This document shows, piece by piece, positions 20,306 to 30,252 of a stretch of 64,000 nucleotides of DNA. Position 1 is the stretch's first letter. Every line of letters begins with the position of its first letter. The notes beneath the pieces were generated by a model that saw nothing but the letters and a program-made list of their open reading frames with translations, did not search any database and was not told where the DNA came from. Source of the stretch: Bacteroidetes bacterium MED-G13. Its GTDB lineage: Bacteria > Bacteroidota > Bacteroidia > Flavobacteriales > Flavobacteriaceae. The DNA lies in assembly GCA_002457735.1 (NCBI GenBank), contig NTKO01000002.1:1-64000 (forward strand). The letters run 5' to 3'. The position numbers were made by a program, and so were the translations under genes.

Positions 20306-21115
20306 ATCAAAACAACTGAAAAGGAATCCAATTATACTGATATAGAAAAAAAGTCTATTGAGAATATTATAAGTGAAATTAATAACGAAGATAGTACTGT
20401 AGCAATCTCTGTTAGAAAATGTTTTCCCCAGATAAATCTACTAATTAAAAAGGTGTTTGAAATCTTAAAAAAAGATGGAAGATTATTTTACATTGGTTCT
20501 GGAACGAGCGGAAGACTAGGTATTCTAGATGCATCGGAATGTCTACCAACCTTTGGAATTGAAAATAAAATTATTGGTTTGATTGCTGGTGGGGATATAG
20601 CTATCAGAAAATCACAAGAGCATGCAGAGGATTCGATGACTAACGCATGGAAGGATTTACTAGGATATAATTTAGATCAAAATGATATGGTCGTAGGTAT
20701 TTCAGCCTCAGGCTCAACTCCTTATGTTTTAGGTGGTCTAATTGATTGTAAGAAAAATGGAATTACTACAGGATGTATAACATGTAATAAAGGGACAAAA
20801 ATATCACAATACTCTGATTTTCCTATAGAAGTAATAGTTGGGCCAGAATATATTTCTGGAAGTTCAAGAATGAAAGCTGGAACGGCTCAAAAAATGATTC
20901 TTAATATGATTTCAAGCACAGTTATGATTAAACTAGGAAGAATTTTAGATAATAAGATGATTGATATGAAATTGTCAAATAATAAACTTTATGATAGAGC
21001 AATAAGGATAGTAGAAACAATACTCAGTATTGATAAAGATTCTGCAAAAGATTTAATTTATAAGTACAAAAACATAAGATTAGCCATAAAAAATTACAAA
21101 TCAAATGATAAGTAA
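20306..21115 (+). CDS. murQ: N-acetylmuramic acid 6-phosphate etherase; apparent AUC start
   Basis: IKTTEKESNYTDIEKKSIENIISEINNEDSTVAISVRKCFPQINLLIKKVFEILKKDGRLFYIGSGTSGRLGILDASECLPTFG. Frame opens after TAA at 20300; no ATG/GTG/TTG before GTG 20453. Confidence 0.9.
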   Translation: MKTTEKESNYTDIEKKSIENIISEINNEDSTVAISVRKCFPQINLLIKKVFEILKKDGRLFYIGSGTSGRLGILDASECLPTFGIENKIIGLIAGGDIAIRKSQEHAEDSMTNAWKDLLGYNLDQNDMVVGISASGSTPYVLGGLIDCKKNGITTGCITCNKGTKISQYSDFPIEVIVGPEYISGSSRMKAGTAQKMILNMISSTVMIKLGRILDNKMIDMKLSNNKLYDRAIRIVETILSIDKDSAKDLIYKYKNIRLAIKNYKSNDK

Positions 21116-21308
21116 AAATTTTTCTAAAAATATTAAGCTTTTATTAATGTCTTTCATACCCATTTTTATTGGCCCCGTTTTTATACATTTGGGAGGAATA
21201 AATGACTCTATTTTTCTTATTGTATTGGGAATTTCTTTTTGTATAATTGCGATATCAATAATATTTACTTCAATATTTAGGATAATAAATGAACTTTTTA
21301 AAAAATGA
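21105..21308 (+). CDS. Small membrane protein, DUF6095 family
   Basis: 67 aa, two predicted TM helices (FIPIFIGPVFIHLGG...FLIVLGISFCIIAISIIF), downstream of murQ as in flavobacteria. Confidence 0.7.
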   Translation: MISKNFSKNIKLLLMSFIPIFIGPVFIHLGGINDSIFLIVLGISFCIIAISIIFTSIFRIINELFKK

Positions 21309-21337
21309 TTCCTAATTTTAAACATTAATTTATTTAA

Positions 21338-23269
21338 ATGATAAGTATTAGCTTAAATGATGGGTCGATAAAGGAATTTCCCAAAGGATCTTTAGCAATA
21401 GAAATTGCGAAAAACATTAGTGAGGGATTTGCGAGAAATGTTATTTCAGCTAGCTTTAATAATCAAACTATTGAAATAAATAGTAAAATAAATGATGACG
21501 GTAAGTTAGAATTTTACACATGGGATGATGATCTCGGAAAGAAGGCATTTTGGCATTCTACATCACATGTAATGGCACAATCCATAAAAGAGTTATTCCC
21601 TGATTCTAAACTTACAATCGGTCCAGCTATTAATAACGGATTTTATTATGATATAGATCTTAATGATCAAAAAATTTCAGAGTCTGATTTTGAAAAAATT
21701 GAAGCAAGAATGTTACATATATGTAGAGAAAAACATGATTTTACAATCAGATCCGTTCCAAAAAAAGATGCTATAAAATTCTATGAAAATGAAAATAATA
21801 AATATAAAGTTGAACTGATTGAAGATCTAAAAGACGGAGAAATTACATTTTGTGATCATTCAAACTTTACTGACTTATGTAAAGGGGGGCATATTCCAAA
21901 TACATCGATAATCAAGGCTGTTAAAATATTGAATATTTCAGGTGCCTTTTGGAGAGCAAATCAAAATAACAAACAATTGACAAGGGTATACGGAATATCA
22001 TTTCCAAAACAAAAATTATTAAATGAGTATTTAGAAAATATTGAGAAAGCTAAACAAAGAGATCACAGAAAAATTGGGAAAAGACTTAAACTTTTTTCTT
22101 TTTCAAATAAGGTAGGTCTAGGATTACCTTTATGGCATCCAAAAGGAGTTGATTTGAGAGAAAGGTTAGTTAATTTCTTGAAAAAAGCTCAAAAAAAAGC
22201 AGGCTACCAAACAGTAATTACACCTCATATCGGTAACAAAGAACTCTATATTACATCTGGTCATTATGAAAAATATGGAGAGGACAGTTTCCATCCAATA
22301 AAAACACCAAAAGAAAACGAAGAATTCTTTTTGAAACCAATGAATTGCCCCCATCACTGTGAAATCTATAATTCAGAAAAGTTTAGCTATAAAGATTTAC
22401 CAATTAGATATGCTGAGTTTGGTACGGTATACAGATATGAACAAAGTGGTGAACTACACGGATTAACTAGAGTAAGAGGTTTTACACAGGATGATGCACA
22501 TATATTTTGTACAGAAGAACAATTAGAAGAAGAATTTAAAAATGTAATAGATCTAACACTTTATGTATTTAAATCTTTGGGCTTAAATGATTATAGCGCT
22601 CAAATTTCCATAAGAGACCCAAAAGATATGCACAAATATATTGGGAGCATTGATGCTTGGGAAAAATCTGAAAAAGCAATAATTAAATCTGTTAAAGAAA
22701 AAAAATTAGATTATAAAATTGTTGAGGGTGAAGCAGCATTTTATGGACCTAAACTTGATTTCATGGTTAGTGATGCATTAGGTAGAAAGTGGCAACTTGG
22801 TACAATTCAAGTTGACTATAATTTACCTGAAAGATTTAACTTAACATATATAGATAAAAATAATAATTCTGTAAAACCGGTGATGATTCATAGGGCTCCA
22901 TTTGGAAGTTTAGAGAGATTTATAGCAATTTTACTAGAAAATACTGCTGGAAATTTACCCTTATGGTTAACTCCAAATCAATTTATTATTTTACCAATCA
23001 GTGACAAATATGAAAAATACTGTCAAAATGTTTTAAATTTGTTAGAAAATAACGAAATTCGCGGCCTGCTTGATAGCAGAAGCGAGACTATAGGGAAAAA
23101 AATCAGAGATGCTGAACTTGACAAAATCCCTTTCATGATTGTAATAGGAGAACAAGAATTAGACAAAAATGAAATTTCCCTAAGAAGTCAAGGTGGAAAA
23201 GATTATGGTAAAATGAAAATCAATGATTTTGTCAAGATCATAAAAGATAAAATTAAAATAGAAGTTTAA
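21338..23269 (+). CDS. thrS: Threonine--tRNA ligase
   Basis: TGS domain, HSTSHVMAQSIKELFP, MNCPHHCEIY, RVRGFTQDDAHIFC. Confidence 0.99.
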   Translation: MISISLNDGSIKEFPKGSLAIEIAKNISEGFARNVISASFNNQTIEINSKINDDGKLEFYTWDDDLGKKAFWHSTSHVMAQSIKELFPDSKLTIGPAINNGFYYDIDLNDQKISESDFEKIEARMLHICREKHDFTIRSVPKKDAIKFYENENNKYKVELIEDLKDGEITFCDHSNFTDLCKGGHIPNTSIIKAVKILNISGAFWRANQNNKQLTRVYGISFPKQKLLNEYLENIEKAKQRDHRKIGKRLKLFSFSNKVGLGLPLWHPKGVDLRERLVNFLKKAQKKAGYQTVITPHIGNKELYITSGHYEKYGEDSFHPIKTPKENEEFFLKPMNCPHHCEIYNSEKFSYKDLPIRYAEFGTVYRYEQSGELHGLTRVRGFTQDDAHIFCTEEQLEEEFKNVIDLTLYVFKSLGLNDYSAQISIRDPKDMHKYIGSIDAWEKSEKAIIKSVKEKKLDYKIVEGEAAFYGPKLDFMVSDALGRKWQLGTIQVDYNLPERFNLTYIDKNNNSVKPVMIHRAPFGSLERFIAILLENTAGNLPLWLTPNQFIILPISDKYEKYCQNVLNLLENNEIRGLLDSRSETIGKKIRDAELDKIPFMIVIGEQELDKNEISLRSQGGKDYGKMKINDFVKIIKDKIKIEV

Positions 23270-23284
23270 CTTAAATTATTAATT

Positions 23285-23845
23285 ATAGCTATAAGAAGAA
23301 GACGAGGGGGAAGGAGACCCTGGAGGATAATAAAGAAAAATCCTCATAAAATAAATTCTGAAATTGAATCTAATGAGGTTAGATTGGTCGGGGATAACGT
23401 AGATATTGGAGTTTATCCACTAAATAAAGCTCAAGATATTGCAAATAATCTAGATATGGATCTTGTTGAAATTTCTCCAAATGCATCTCCTCCTGTTTGT
23501 AAAGTTTTAGATTATAAGAAATTCTTATATGAACAGAAAAAAAGAGAAAAACAGCTCAAATCTAAATCCACAAAGGTAATTGTTAAAGAAATTAGATTTG
23601 GTCCGCAAACAGATGAACATGATTATGAATTTAAGAAGAAACATGCTGAAAAGTTTTTAAAAGATGGAGCAAAACTTAAGGCATTTGTATTTTTTAAAGG
23701 AAGGTCAATAATTTATAAAGATCAAGGAGAAATTCTTTTGTTAAAATTAGCTCAGGATCTTGAGAGTTTGGGAAAAGTTGAGCAACTTCCAAAATTAGAA
23801 AGTAAAAAAATGATTATGATAATGTCTCCAAAAAAAATTAAATAA
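23285..23845 (+). CDS. infC: Translation initiation factor IF-3; apparent AUA start
   Basis: From ATA 23285: [M][82 protein letters not shown]. The track starts at an internal TTG (23384). Confidence 0.95.
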   Translation: MAIRRRRGGRRPWRIIKKNPHKINSEIESNEVRLVGDNVDIGVYPLNKAQDIANNLDMDLVEISPNASPPVCKVLDYKKFLYEQKKREKQLKSKSTKVIVKEIRFGPQTDEHDYEFKKKHAEKFLKDGAKLKAFVFFKGRSIIYKDQGEILLLKLAQDLESLGKVEQLPKLESKKMIMIMSPKKIK

Positions 23846-23847
23846 TT

Positions 23848-24045
23848 ATGCCTAAAATGAAAACAAAGTCCAGCGCTAAAAAAAGGTTTAAAGTAACTGG
23901 AACAGGGAAAATAAAAAGAAAGCATGCTTTCAAAAATCATATCCTAACAAAGAAATCAAAAAAAAGAAAATTAGCTTTGACACATTCCACATTAGTACAC
24001 TCTAGTGATATGAATAGTGTAAAAGAACAGTTAAGATTAAAATAA
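23848..24045 (+). CDS. rpmI: 50S ribosomal protein L35
   Basis: [41 protein letters not shown]. Confidence 0.98.
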   Translation: MPKMKTKSSAKKRFKVTGTGKIKRKHAFKNHILTKKSKKRKLALTHSTLVHSSDMNSVKEQLRLK

Positions 24046-24110
24046 AGGTAAAAAAACCGTAAATATAGGTAAGAAGAGTTTTGTTACCACCTAATTTAAA
24101 ATTATAAAAA

Positions 24111-24455
24111 ATGCCAAGATCAGTAAATTCAGTAGCTAAAAGAGCCAGAAGAAAAAAAATATTAAAACAAGCAAAAGGATATTTTGGGCGTAGAAAAAAT
24201 GTATGGACCGTTGCAAAAAATGCAGTTGAAAAAGGACTTCAGTACGCCTACAGAGACAGAAGAGTTAAAAAAAGGAGCTTTAGATCATTGTGGATAATCA
24301 GAATAAATGCTGCATGCAGAATGTATGATATAAGCTATTCAGAGTTCATTAATAAACTTAAATCAAGTAAAATTGATATTAATAGAAAGGTGCTTGCGGA
24401 CCTGGCTGTTAATAATCCTGATGAGTTTAAAAAAATTGTTGAAAAAGTAAAATAA
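24111..24455 (+). CDS. rplT: 50S ribosomal protein L20
   Basis: [51 protein letters not shown]. Confidence 0.99.
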   Translation: MPRSVNSVAKRARRKKILKQAKGYFGRRKNVWTVAKNAVEKGLQYAYRDRRVKKRSFRSLWIIRINAACRMYDISYSEFINKLKSSKIDINRKVLADLAVNNPDEFKKIVEKVK

Positions 24456-24458
24456 TTT

Positions 24459-25952
24459 TTAGAAAGGTAAGTCTTCTTCGTTTTGTTCATTTTCCTTGAA
24501 AGTATCGTCGTTTGCCGCTGCATTCATCTTTGAATGAAATTCATAAGGGGATTCAAAATTATCTAAGTCTTCAAACTTTCCTAAACTAGGGATAAATCTT
24601 ATCCTAATATTTTCAAGACCACCATTTCTATGTTTTGAAACAATAAATTCGGCTTCTCCCTCTGTTGAGGATCTATCATTATCATCCCAAGTATCAATTT
24701 TATAATATTCAGGTCTATAAATAAAAGAAACTATATCAGCATCTTGTTCAATTGCACCGGATTCCCTTAAATCTGAAAGCAAAGGTCTTTTAGATGTTCT
24801 ACCCTCAACCAATCTTGACAATTGAGACAAAGCAATTACAGGGATACTAAGCTCTTTTGCTAATGCCTTTAAATTCCTTGAAATAGTTGAAATTTCTTGT
24901 TCACGATTTCCAATTTTCATGTTACCACCAGCAGTCATTAGCTGTAAATAGTCAACAATTATAATCTTAACATCTTTTTGTGAAACTAATCTTCTGGCTT
25001 TGGCTCGAAGATCAAAAATAGATAAAGATGGGGTGTCATCAATATATAATGGAGCTTTCTCTAAATTTTTTACTCTGATGTTAAGTTGCTCCCATTCATG
25101 TTTTTCAAGTTTTCCAGTCCTTAATTTATTTGAATCAAGACCCGTCTCAGAGGATATCATTCTTGTAATTAACTGAATTGAAGACATCTCTAATGAAAAA
25201 AATGCTAATGGAATTTTATTTTCAATAGCAATATTTGAAGCCATTGATAAAGCTAAAGCTGTTTTACCCATACCAGGCCTAGCAGCAATGATTACAAGAT
25301 CACTCTGTTGCCAGCCAGCTGTAAGCTTATCAATTTTATTAAAACCAGAGGGAATTCCACTTAAACCTTTTTTATTTGAAATTGATTCAATTTTGTTTTT
25401 TGCTTGAATAACCAAGCTTTGTGCAGTTTCTGATGATTTCTTAATATTTCCTTGTGTTACATCATAGAGCTTGGATTCAGCATTATCTAACAAATCAAAT
25501 ACATCCTTTGATTCGTCATAGGAATCAGAGATTATTTCATTGGAAATTTTAATTAAACTTCTTTGTATAAACTTTTGTAGAATAATTCTGGCATGAAACT
25601 CAATATGTGCAGAAGATGATACCTTTTGGGTTAAGGATATCAAATAAAAATCACCACCAACTTTTTCATGTGTGCTATCTTTCTTGAGCTGATTAGAAAC
25701 GGTTAATAAATCAATAGGTTCACTTCTTTGAAAAAGCTTAAATATAGCATCAAATATATTTTGATGAACTTCTTTGTAAAAGGATTCAGGTGTCAAAATA
25801 TCAATAACCTCGTCAACTCCTTTTTTATCAATCATCATGGCACCTAAAACAACTTCCTCAAGATCAATAGCCTGGGGAGGTAATTTACCTTTTTCTAGGT
25901 TAATTATAGTAGCAGGATCAAATCTAAGGTCTTTGTAGGATGGTTGTTTCAT
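24459..25952 (-). CDS. dnaB: Replicative DNA helicase DnaB
   Basis: PPQAIDLEEVVLGAMMID, DLVIIAARPGMGKTALALSMA, ALSQLSRLVEGR, SDLRESGAIEQDADIV. Confidence 0.98.
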   Translation of the reverse strand: MKQPSYKDLRFDPATIINLEKGKLPPQAIDLEEVVLGAMMIDKKGVDEVIDILTPESFYKEVHQNIFDAIFKLFQRSEPIDLLTVSNQLKKDSTHEKVGGDFYLISLTQKVSSSAHIEFHARIILQKFIQRSLIKISNEIISDSYDESKDVFDLLDNAESKLYDVTQGNIKKSSETAQSLVIQAKNKIESISNKKGLSGIPSGFNKIDKLTAGWQQSDLVIIAARPGMGKTALALSMASNIAIENKIPLAFFSLEMSSIQLITRMISSETGLDSNKLRTGKLEKHEWEQLNIRVKNLEKAPLYIDDTPSLSIFDLRAKARRLVSQKDVKIIIVDYLQLMTAGGNMKIGNREQEISTISRNLKALAKELSIPVIALSQLSRLVEGRTSKRPLLSDLRESGAIEQDADIVSFIYRPEYYKIDTWDDNDRSSTEGEAEFIVSKHRNGGLENIRIRFIPSLGKFEDLDNFESPYEFHSKMNAAANDDTFKENEQNEEDLPF

Positions 25953-26010
25953 GTCATCTAAAATAAATAATATGATTTAATTTTAATACAATTTAAAATC
26001 TAATTAATCA

Positions 26011-26051
26011 ACATAAAAAATGTTAATAACAACACAAAAAATGTTAATAGC
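26011..26051. repeat. Two near-identical 20-bp direct repeats, 21-bp period (ACAyAAAAAATGTTAATArC)
   Basis: acataaaaaatgttaataac at 26011-26030 and acacaaaaaatgttaatagc at 26032-26051, upstream of dnaB. Confidence 0.8.
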
Positions 26052-26057
26052 TTGAGA

Positions 26058-27011
26058 TTAATTATGATAAACTCCCATTTGTGAATATTTTTGCATTCTA
26101 TTGGAAATTAATTTTTCTTTAGAGTATGATGATAATTCGGAGTAAGACTTTATTATGTTTGTCTTCACTAATTCAAAAGTTTTGTGCTTGTCTCTATGCG
26201 CTCCACCAACTGGCTCCTTAATAATTTTATCTACTAAATTCATTCTTTTCATATCTTTTGCTGTCAACTTTAATGCCTCAGCAGCTTTTTCTTTGAACTC
26301 CCAACTTCTCCATAATATTGATGAACACGATTCAGGTGAAATAACCGAATACCAGGTGTTTTCTAGCATTAAAACAACATCTCCAACTCCAATTCCCAAA
26401 GCACCTCCTGAGGCACCTTCTCCTATAATCACAGTTATTATGGGAACAGTTAATCTTGTCATTTCAAAAATATTTCTTGCAATTGCTTCACCTTGACCTC
26501 TTTCCTCAGCTTCAAGGCCTGGGTATGCGCCAGGAGTATCGATTAAGGTAACAACAGGAATATCAAATTTTTCAGCCAATTTCATTAACCTTAATGCCTT
26601 TCTGTATCCCTCAGGATTCGCCATTCCAAAATTCCTATATTGTCGATCCTTGGTATTATGTCCTTTTTGTTGACCTATAAACATAAATGTTTGGTCTTTA
26701 ATTTTACCCAGCCCTCCAACCATTGCTTTATCATCCTTATAATTCCTATCACCATGTAACTCAAGAAAAGTTTCGCCAAAAATTGAATTGATATAATCTA
26801 AAGTATATGGACGATCAGGGTGTCTAGAAATTTGAACCTTTTGCCATGGGCTTAGATCAGAATAGATTTCCTTAATGGTTTGATCTATTTTTTTTTGAAT
26901 CTTAATTTGAGTCTCAGTAACATCAACATCAGATTTATCACCCAACTCAATACAATCTAACAATTGCTTATCTAAATCTTTAATTGGTTCTTCAAAGTCT
27001 AAATAATTCAT
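26058..27011 (-). CDS. accA: Acetyl-CoA carboxylase carboxyltransferase subunit alpha
   Basis: [59 protein letters not shown]. Confidence 0.98.
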   Translation of the reverse strand: MNYLDFEEPIKDLDKQLLDCIELGDKSDVDVTETQIKIQKKIDQTIKEIYSDLSPWQKVQISRHPDRPYTLDYINSIFGETFLELHGDRNYKDDKAMVGGLGKIKDQTFMFIGQQKGHNTKDRQYRNFGMANPEGYRKALRLMKLAEKFDIPVVTLIDTPGAYPGLEAEERGQGEAIARNIFEMTRLTVPIITVIIGEGASGGALGIGVGDVVLMLENTWYSVISPESCSSILWRSWEFKEKAAEALKLTAKDMKRMNLVDKIIKEPVGGAHRDKHKTFELVKTNIIKSYSELSSYSKEKLISNRMQKYSQMGVYHN

Positions 27012-27047
27012 ATAAATTATTTGATAATAAAGATAAAAAAGATCTTA

Positions 27048-27965
27048 TTAATTTATCTTTTTATTATATTTTTTTAAATAAAAATTTAAAAAAACTGAGA
27101 ATAATATTAATAGAAGTCCCACATAAAAGTTAAAACTCATTTGTTCGGATTTTCCAAAAATAACTAGGGCTAGGATAATTCCATAGATAGGTTCTAGGTT
27201 ATATGTTATTACAGCAGAGTAAGGAGTAATATAATTAAGTAAGTATACAGCGGCGATAAATGCATAAGCAGTACAAACCACGCCTAATAGAAAAATATAT
27301 AAGTAATTAACTGAAAAAAAACTTTCAATAAATAAATCATCCAATCTCCCTGTAATAATTAAGAAAATAGAAATAAATATCACTCCAAATAGAAATTCAA
27401 AAAATGATATTTTATACGCGTTATCATTTTTGATTAAAAGACCATTTAAAACAGAAAAAATTGAAGCAAAAAAAGCAGAAAATATACCTAAAATTATTCC
27501 TAACGAATAATTAAACTCAGATTTTAAAATTAAAAATATAGCTGCAATCACCAGAAATGATAATAATAATTCATAAGGTATAATTTTACGCTTAAAAAAA
27601 AATGGCTCAATAAAGGATGTAAAAAAAGCAGTTGTTGACATCATTGAAAGTGCTACTGTAACGTTAGAATAATCAATCGACATAAAAAATGTTATCCAAT
27701 GAAGAGATATTATAAAACCAAGAAGGCAATACTTGATAATAAACCGGTATGATGTTTTTAGTTTTTTACCAGTCATGGCACAAAATAATAAAATTACAAT
27801 TAAAGCAATAAACATTCGGTGCCAGACTATTGATACAGCAGAATTTGTAATTAGTTTTCCCAAAATTGCAGTAAATCCAGCAATAAAAACTAGAAAATGA
27901 AGATGAATGTGGTGTTTGATACTATCTTTTTGCATTATAAACAAGATAAACAGATAATAAACCAA
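27048..27965 (-). CDS. DMT-superfamily (EamA) transporter
   Basis: About ten hydrophobic segments in two EamA repeats; HWITFFMSIDYSNVTVALSMMSTTAFFTSFIEPFF and YNLEPIYGIILALVIFGKSEQMS. Confidence 0.9.
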   Translation of the reverse strand: MVYYLFILFIMQKDSIKHHIHLHFLVFIAGFTAILGKLITNSAVSIVWHRMFIALIVILLFCAMTGKKLKTSYRFIIKYCLLGFIISLHWITFFMSIDYSNVTVALSMMSTTAFFTSFIEPFFFKRKIIPYELLLSFLVIAAIFLILKSEFNYSLGIILGIFSAFFASIFSVLNGLLIKNDNAYKISFFEFLFGVIFISIFLIITGRLDDLFIESFFSVNYLYIFLLGVVCTAYAFIAAVYLLNYITPYSAVITYNLEPIYGIILALVIFGKSEQMSFNFYVGLLLILFSVFLNFYLKKYNKKIN

Positions 27966-28998
27966 AAATAATATTTGGAAGCCATACTGCTACTATTGGC
28001 GATAAATCAGACTGTAGAGCTAAAACTCCAAATATCTTATCAAAGAAAACATATACCATAGCAACTACTATCCCAAACGCTAAATTTACACCAGTACCAC
28101 CTCTTCTTTTCTCAGATGAAACGGCAAAGGAGATTAAAGTCAAAATAAAAATTGAAAAAGGAATACTCCATTTTTTATATTTTGCAACCAAATAACGGTC
28201 AATATTAGCGGAGCCTTTAGATTTTTCATTTTTAATAAACTCAATTAACTCATTATATTTTAATGACTCAGCGATGTAGTTAACAGGTGTTAAATCTTCT
28301 ACTTTAAAATCAAAAATTGTATCTAAAGATCTTTTATTATAAATAACATCAACTGAATCTGTTATTGTTCTTTTTGAAAAATTATTTAAACGAAATTTAT
28401 TTACTTTATCTAGAAAACGTATACTTGAAGCACTAATCTTAAAATTCATTTTTTCGCCTTCAAAATTTTCAAGAGTAAAATTTGTTCCAACGTTATTTTT
28501 TGGATTGAACTGAGTTAGAAAAATATACTCCCTGTCATTAATTTTTCGAAAAATATTTTTACTATCAATTGCCTTTTTGTTTCCCCTGAGGTATTTATAT
28601 GAAAACTCGTTATATTTTTTAGTTGATTCAGGAACAACATACATTCCAAAGTAAAGTGAAAAAACTGCAACAATAAATGAACCTAACATATAAGGTTTTA
28701 AAATTCTTTTTAATGAAATACCAGATGAATACAAAGCTACGATTTCCGAATTATTCGAAAGTTTTGAAGTGAACCATGTAGTTGCTAAAAATAAAAATAA
28801 TGGCAACAAGCTAAACGAAAAATAAATACTGAAATTATAATAATGACTTAATATCTCACTAATTGCAACTTCTTTGGCAATTAACTTATCAATATTTTCT
28901 GCTAAGTTTACAACTATGGCAATAGGAATAAAAAGGAGTTGGATCAACAAATACGTGTTAATGTACTTCTTAAGAATATATTTATCAATTTTATTCAA
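27922..28998 (-). CDS. LptF/LptG family LPS export permease
   Basis: MNKIDKYILKKYINTYLLIQLLFIPI, ELVALYSSGISLKRILKPY-type motif, C-terminal TM bundle. Confidence 0.9.
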   Translation of the reverse strand: MNKIDKYILKKYINTYLLIQLLFIPIAIVVNLAENIDKLIAKEVAISEILSHYYNFSIYFSFSLLPLFLFLATTWFTSKLSNNSEIVALYSSGISLKRILKPYMLGSFIVAVFSLYFGMYVVPESTKKYNEFSYKYLRGNKKAIDSKNIFRKINDREYIFLTQFNPKNNVGTNFTLENFEGEKMNFKISASSIRFLDKVNKFRLNNFSKRTITDSVDVIYNKRSLDTIFDFKVEDLTPVNYIAESLKYNELIEFIKNEKSKGSANIDRYLVAKYKKWSIPFSIFILTLISFAVSSEKRRGGTGVNLAFGIVVAMVYVFFDKIFGVLALQSDLSPIVAVWLPNIIFGLLSVYLVYNAKR

Positions 28999-30132
28999 TT
29001 AAAGTCTATTTGAAAGTTTAACTATCATTTTATTTTTCCAATTTAAAAAATCTCCATCAATTATTTTATCCCTGGCTTTTTGCATTAGAAATCTGTAGAA
29101 GCCTAAATTATGAATAGATGCAATTTGTCTACCTAGCATTTCATTTACACTAAACAAGTGTTTAAGATAAGCTTTTGAGTGATTATCAACCCAAGTAATA
29201 TTTTCTGGGTCGATTGAGCTAAAATCATTTGTCCACTTTTTATTTTTAATATTTATTATCCCCTCTGATGTAAAAAGCATTCCATTTCTACCATTTCTTG
29301 TAGGTAATACACAATCAAACATATCTACTCCAAGCGATATGTTTTCTAACAGGTTTGCAGGAGTACCAACACCCATTAAATATCTAGGCTTAGATTTAGG
29401 TAAAATTTCACAAACATTTCCAACCATATCATAAATTTCGTCATGGGGCTCACCTACAGATAGCCCTCCAATTGCATTTCCAAAACATTCTTTTGAAGAT
29501 ATTACTTTTGCGGATTCTTGTCTTAAATCTTTATATGTGCTGCCCTGAACTATTGGAAAAAATATTTGTTTAAATCCATACTTACCTTCCAAAAAATTAA
29601 ATTTTGATAAGCATCTATCTAACCATCTATGAGTCAAATGCATTGAGTTTTTTGCATAGTCATAATCACAGGGATAAGCTGGACATTCATCAAATGCCAT
29701 AATAATATTTGCTCCAATGGAGTTTTGTATTTCAATTGCATGCTCTGGGGTAAAAATATGTTTACTGCCATCAATGTGACTTTTAAATTCTACCCCATTT
29801 TCATTAATTTTTCTGCTTGAAGCAAGTGAATAAACTTGATAACCACCTGAATCAGTCAAAATATTTTTATCCCATTTCATAAACTTGTGAATACCACCAG
29901 CTTTTTCAAGCACGTCAACTCCAGGTCGCAAATAAAGATGATAAGTATTTCCTAAAATTATTTCAGCTTTTATATCATTTTCAAGTTCCCTTTGGTGAAT
30001 ACCCTTAACGGATGCCTGTGTTCCAACAGGCATAAATACCGGGGTATTGATTTCCCCATGAGAAGTTTTAATCAAACCTACTCTAGCATTGGAGTTTTTA
30101 TCAAATGAAAGAATTTTAAAAGTTGGGTTCAT
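28999..30132 (-). CDS. tgt: tRNA-guanine transglycosylase (start re-assigned to ATG 30132)
   Basis: ILTDSGGYQVYSLA, GGLSVGEPHDEIYDMV, RYLMGVGTPANLLENI, MFDCVLPTRNGRNG. Confidence 0.97.
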   Translation of the reverse strand: MNPTFKILSFDKNSNARVGLIKTSHGEINTPVFMPVGTQASVKGIHQRELENDIKAEIILGNTYHLYLRPGVDVLEKAGGIHKFMKWDKNILTDSGGYQVYSLASSRKINENGVEFKSHIDGSKHIFTPEHAIEIQNSIGANIIMAFDECPAYPCDYDYAKNSMHLTHRWLDRCLSKFNFLEGKYGFKQIFFPIVQGSTYKDLRQESAKVISSKECFGNAIGGLSVGEPHDEIYDMVGNVCEILPKSKPRYLMGVGTPANLLENISLGVDMFDCVLPTRNGRNGMLFTSEGIINIKNKKWTNDFSSIDPENITWVDNHSKAYLKHLFSVNEMLGRQIASIHNLGFYRFLMQKARDKIIDGDFLNWKNKMIVKLSNRL

Positions 30133-30138
30133 TAGAGA

Positions 30139-30146
30139 CAAATATA
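30139..30146 (-). promoter_or_regulatory. -7 promoter element (TATATTTG on the reverse strand) just upstream of tgt
   Basis: CAAATATA on the + strand, ending 7 nt before the tgt ATG. Confidence 0.5.
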
Positions 30147-30252
30147 ACTAAGAAAGAAATCATATTCTGTATTTGTTAATAAATGAAAAATTATTTCTTT
30201 TTTAAGTTTTTAAAATAGCATAAATTGTAACCAAATATAATATTTCATATAA

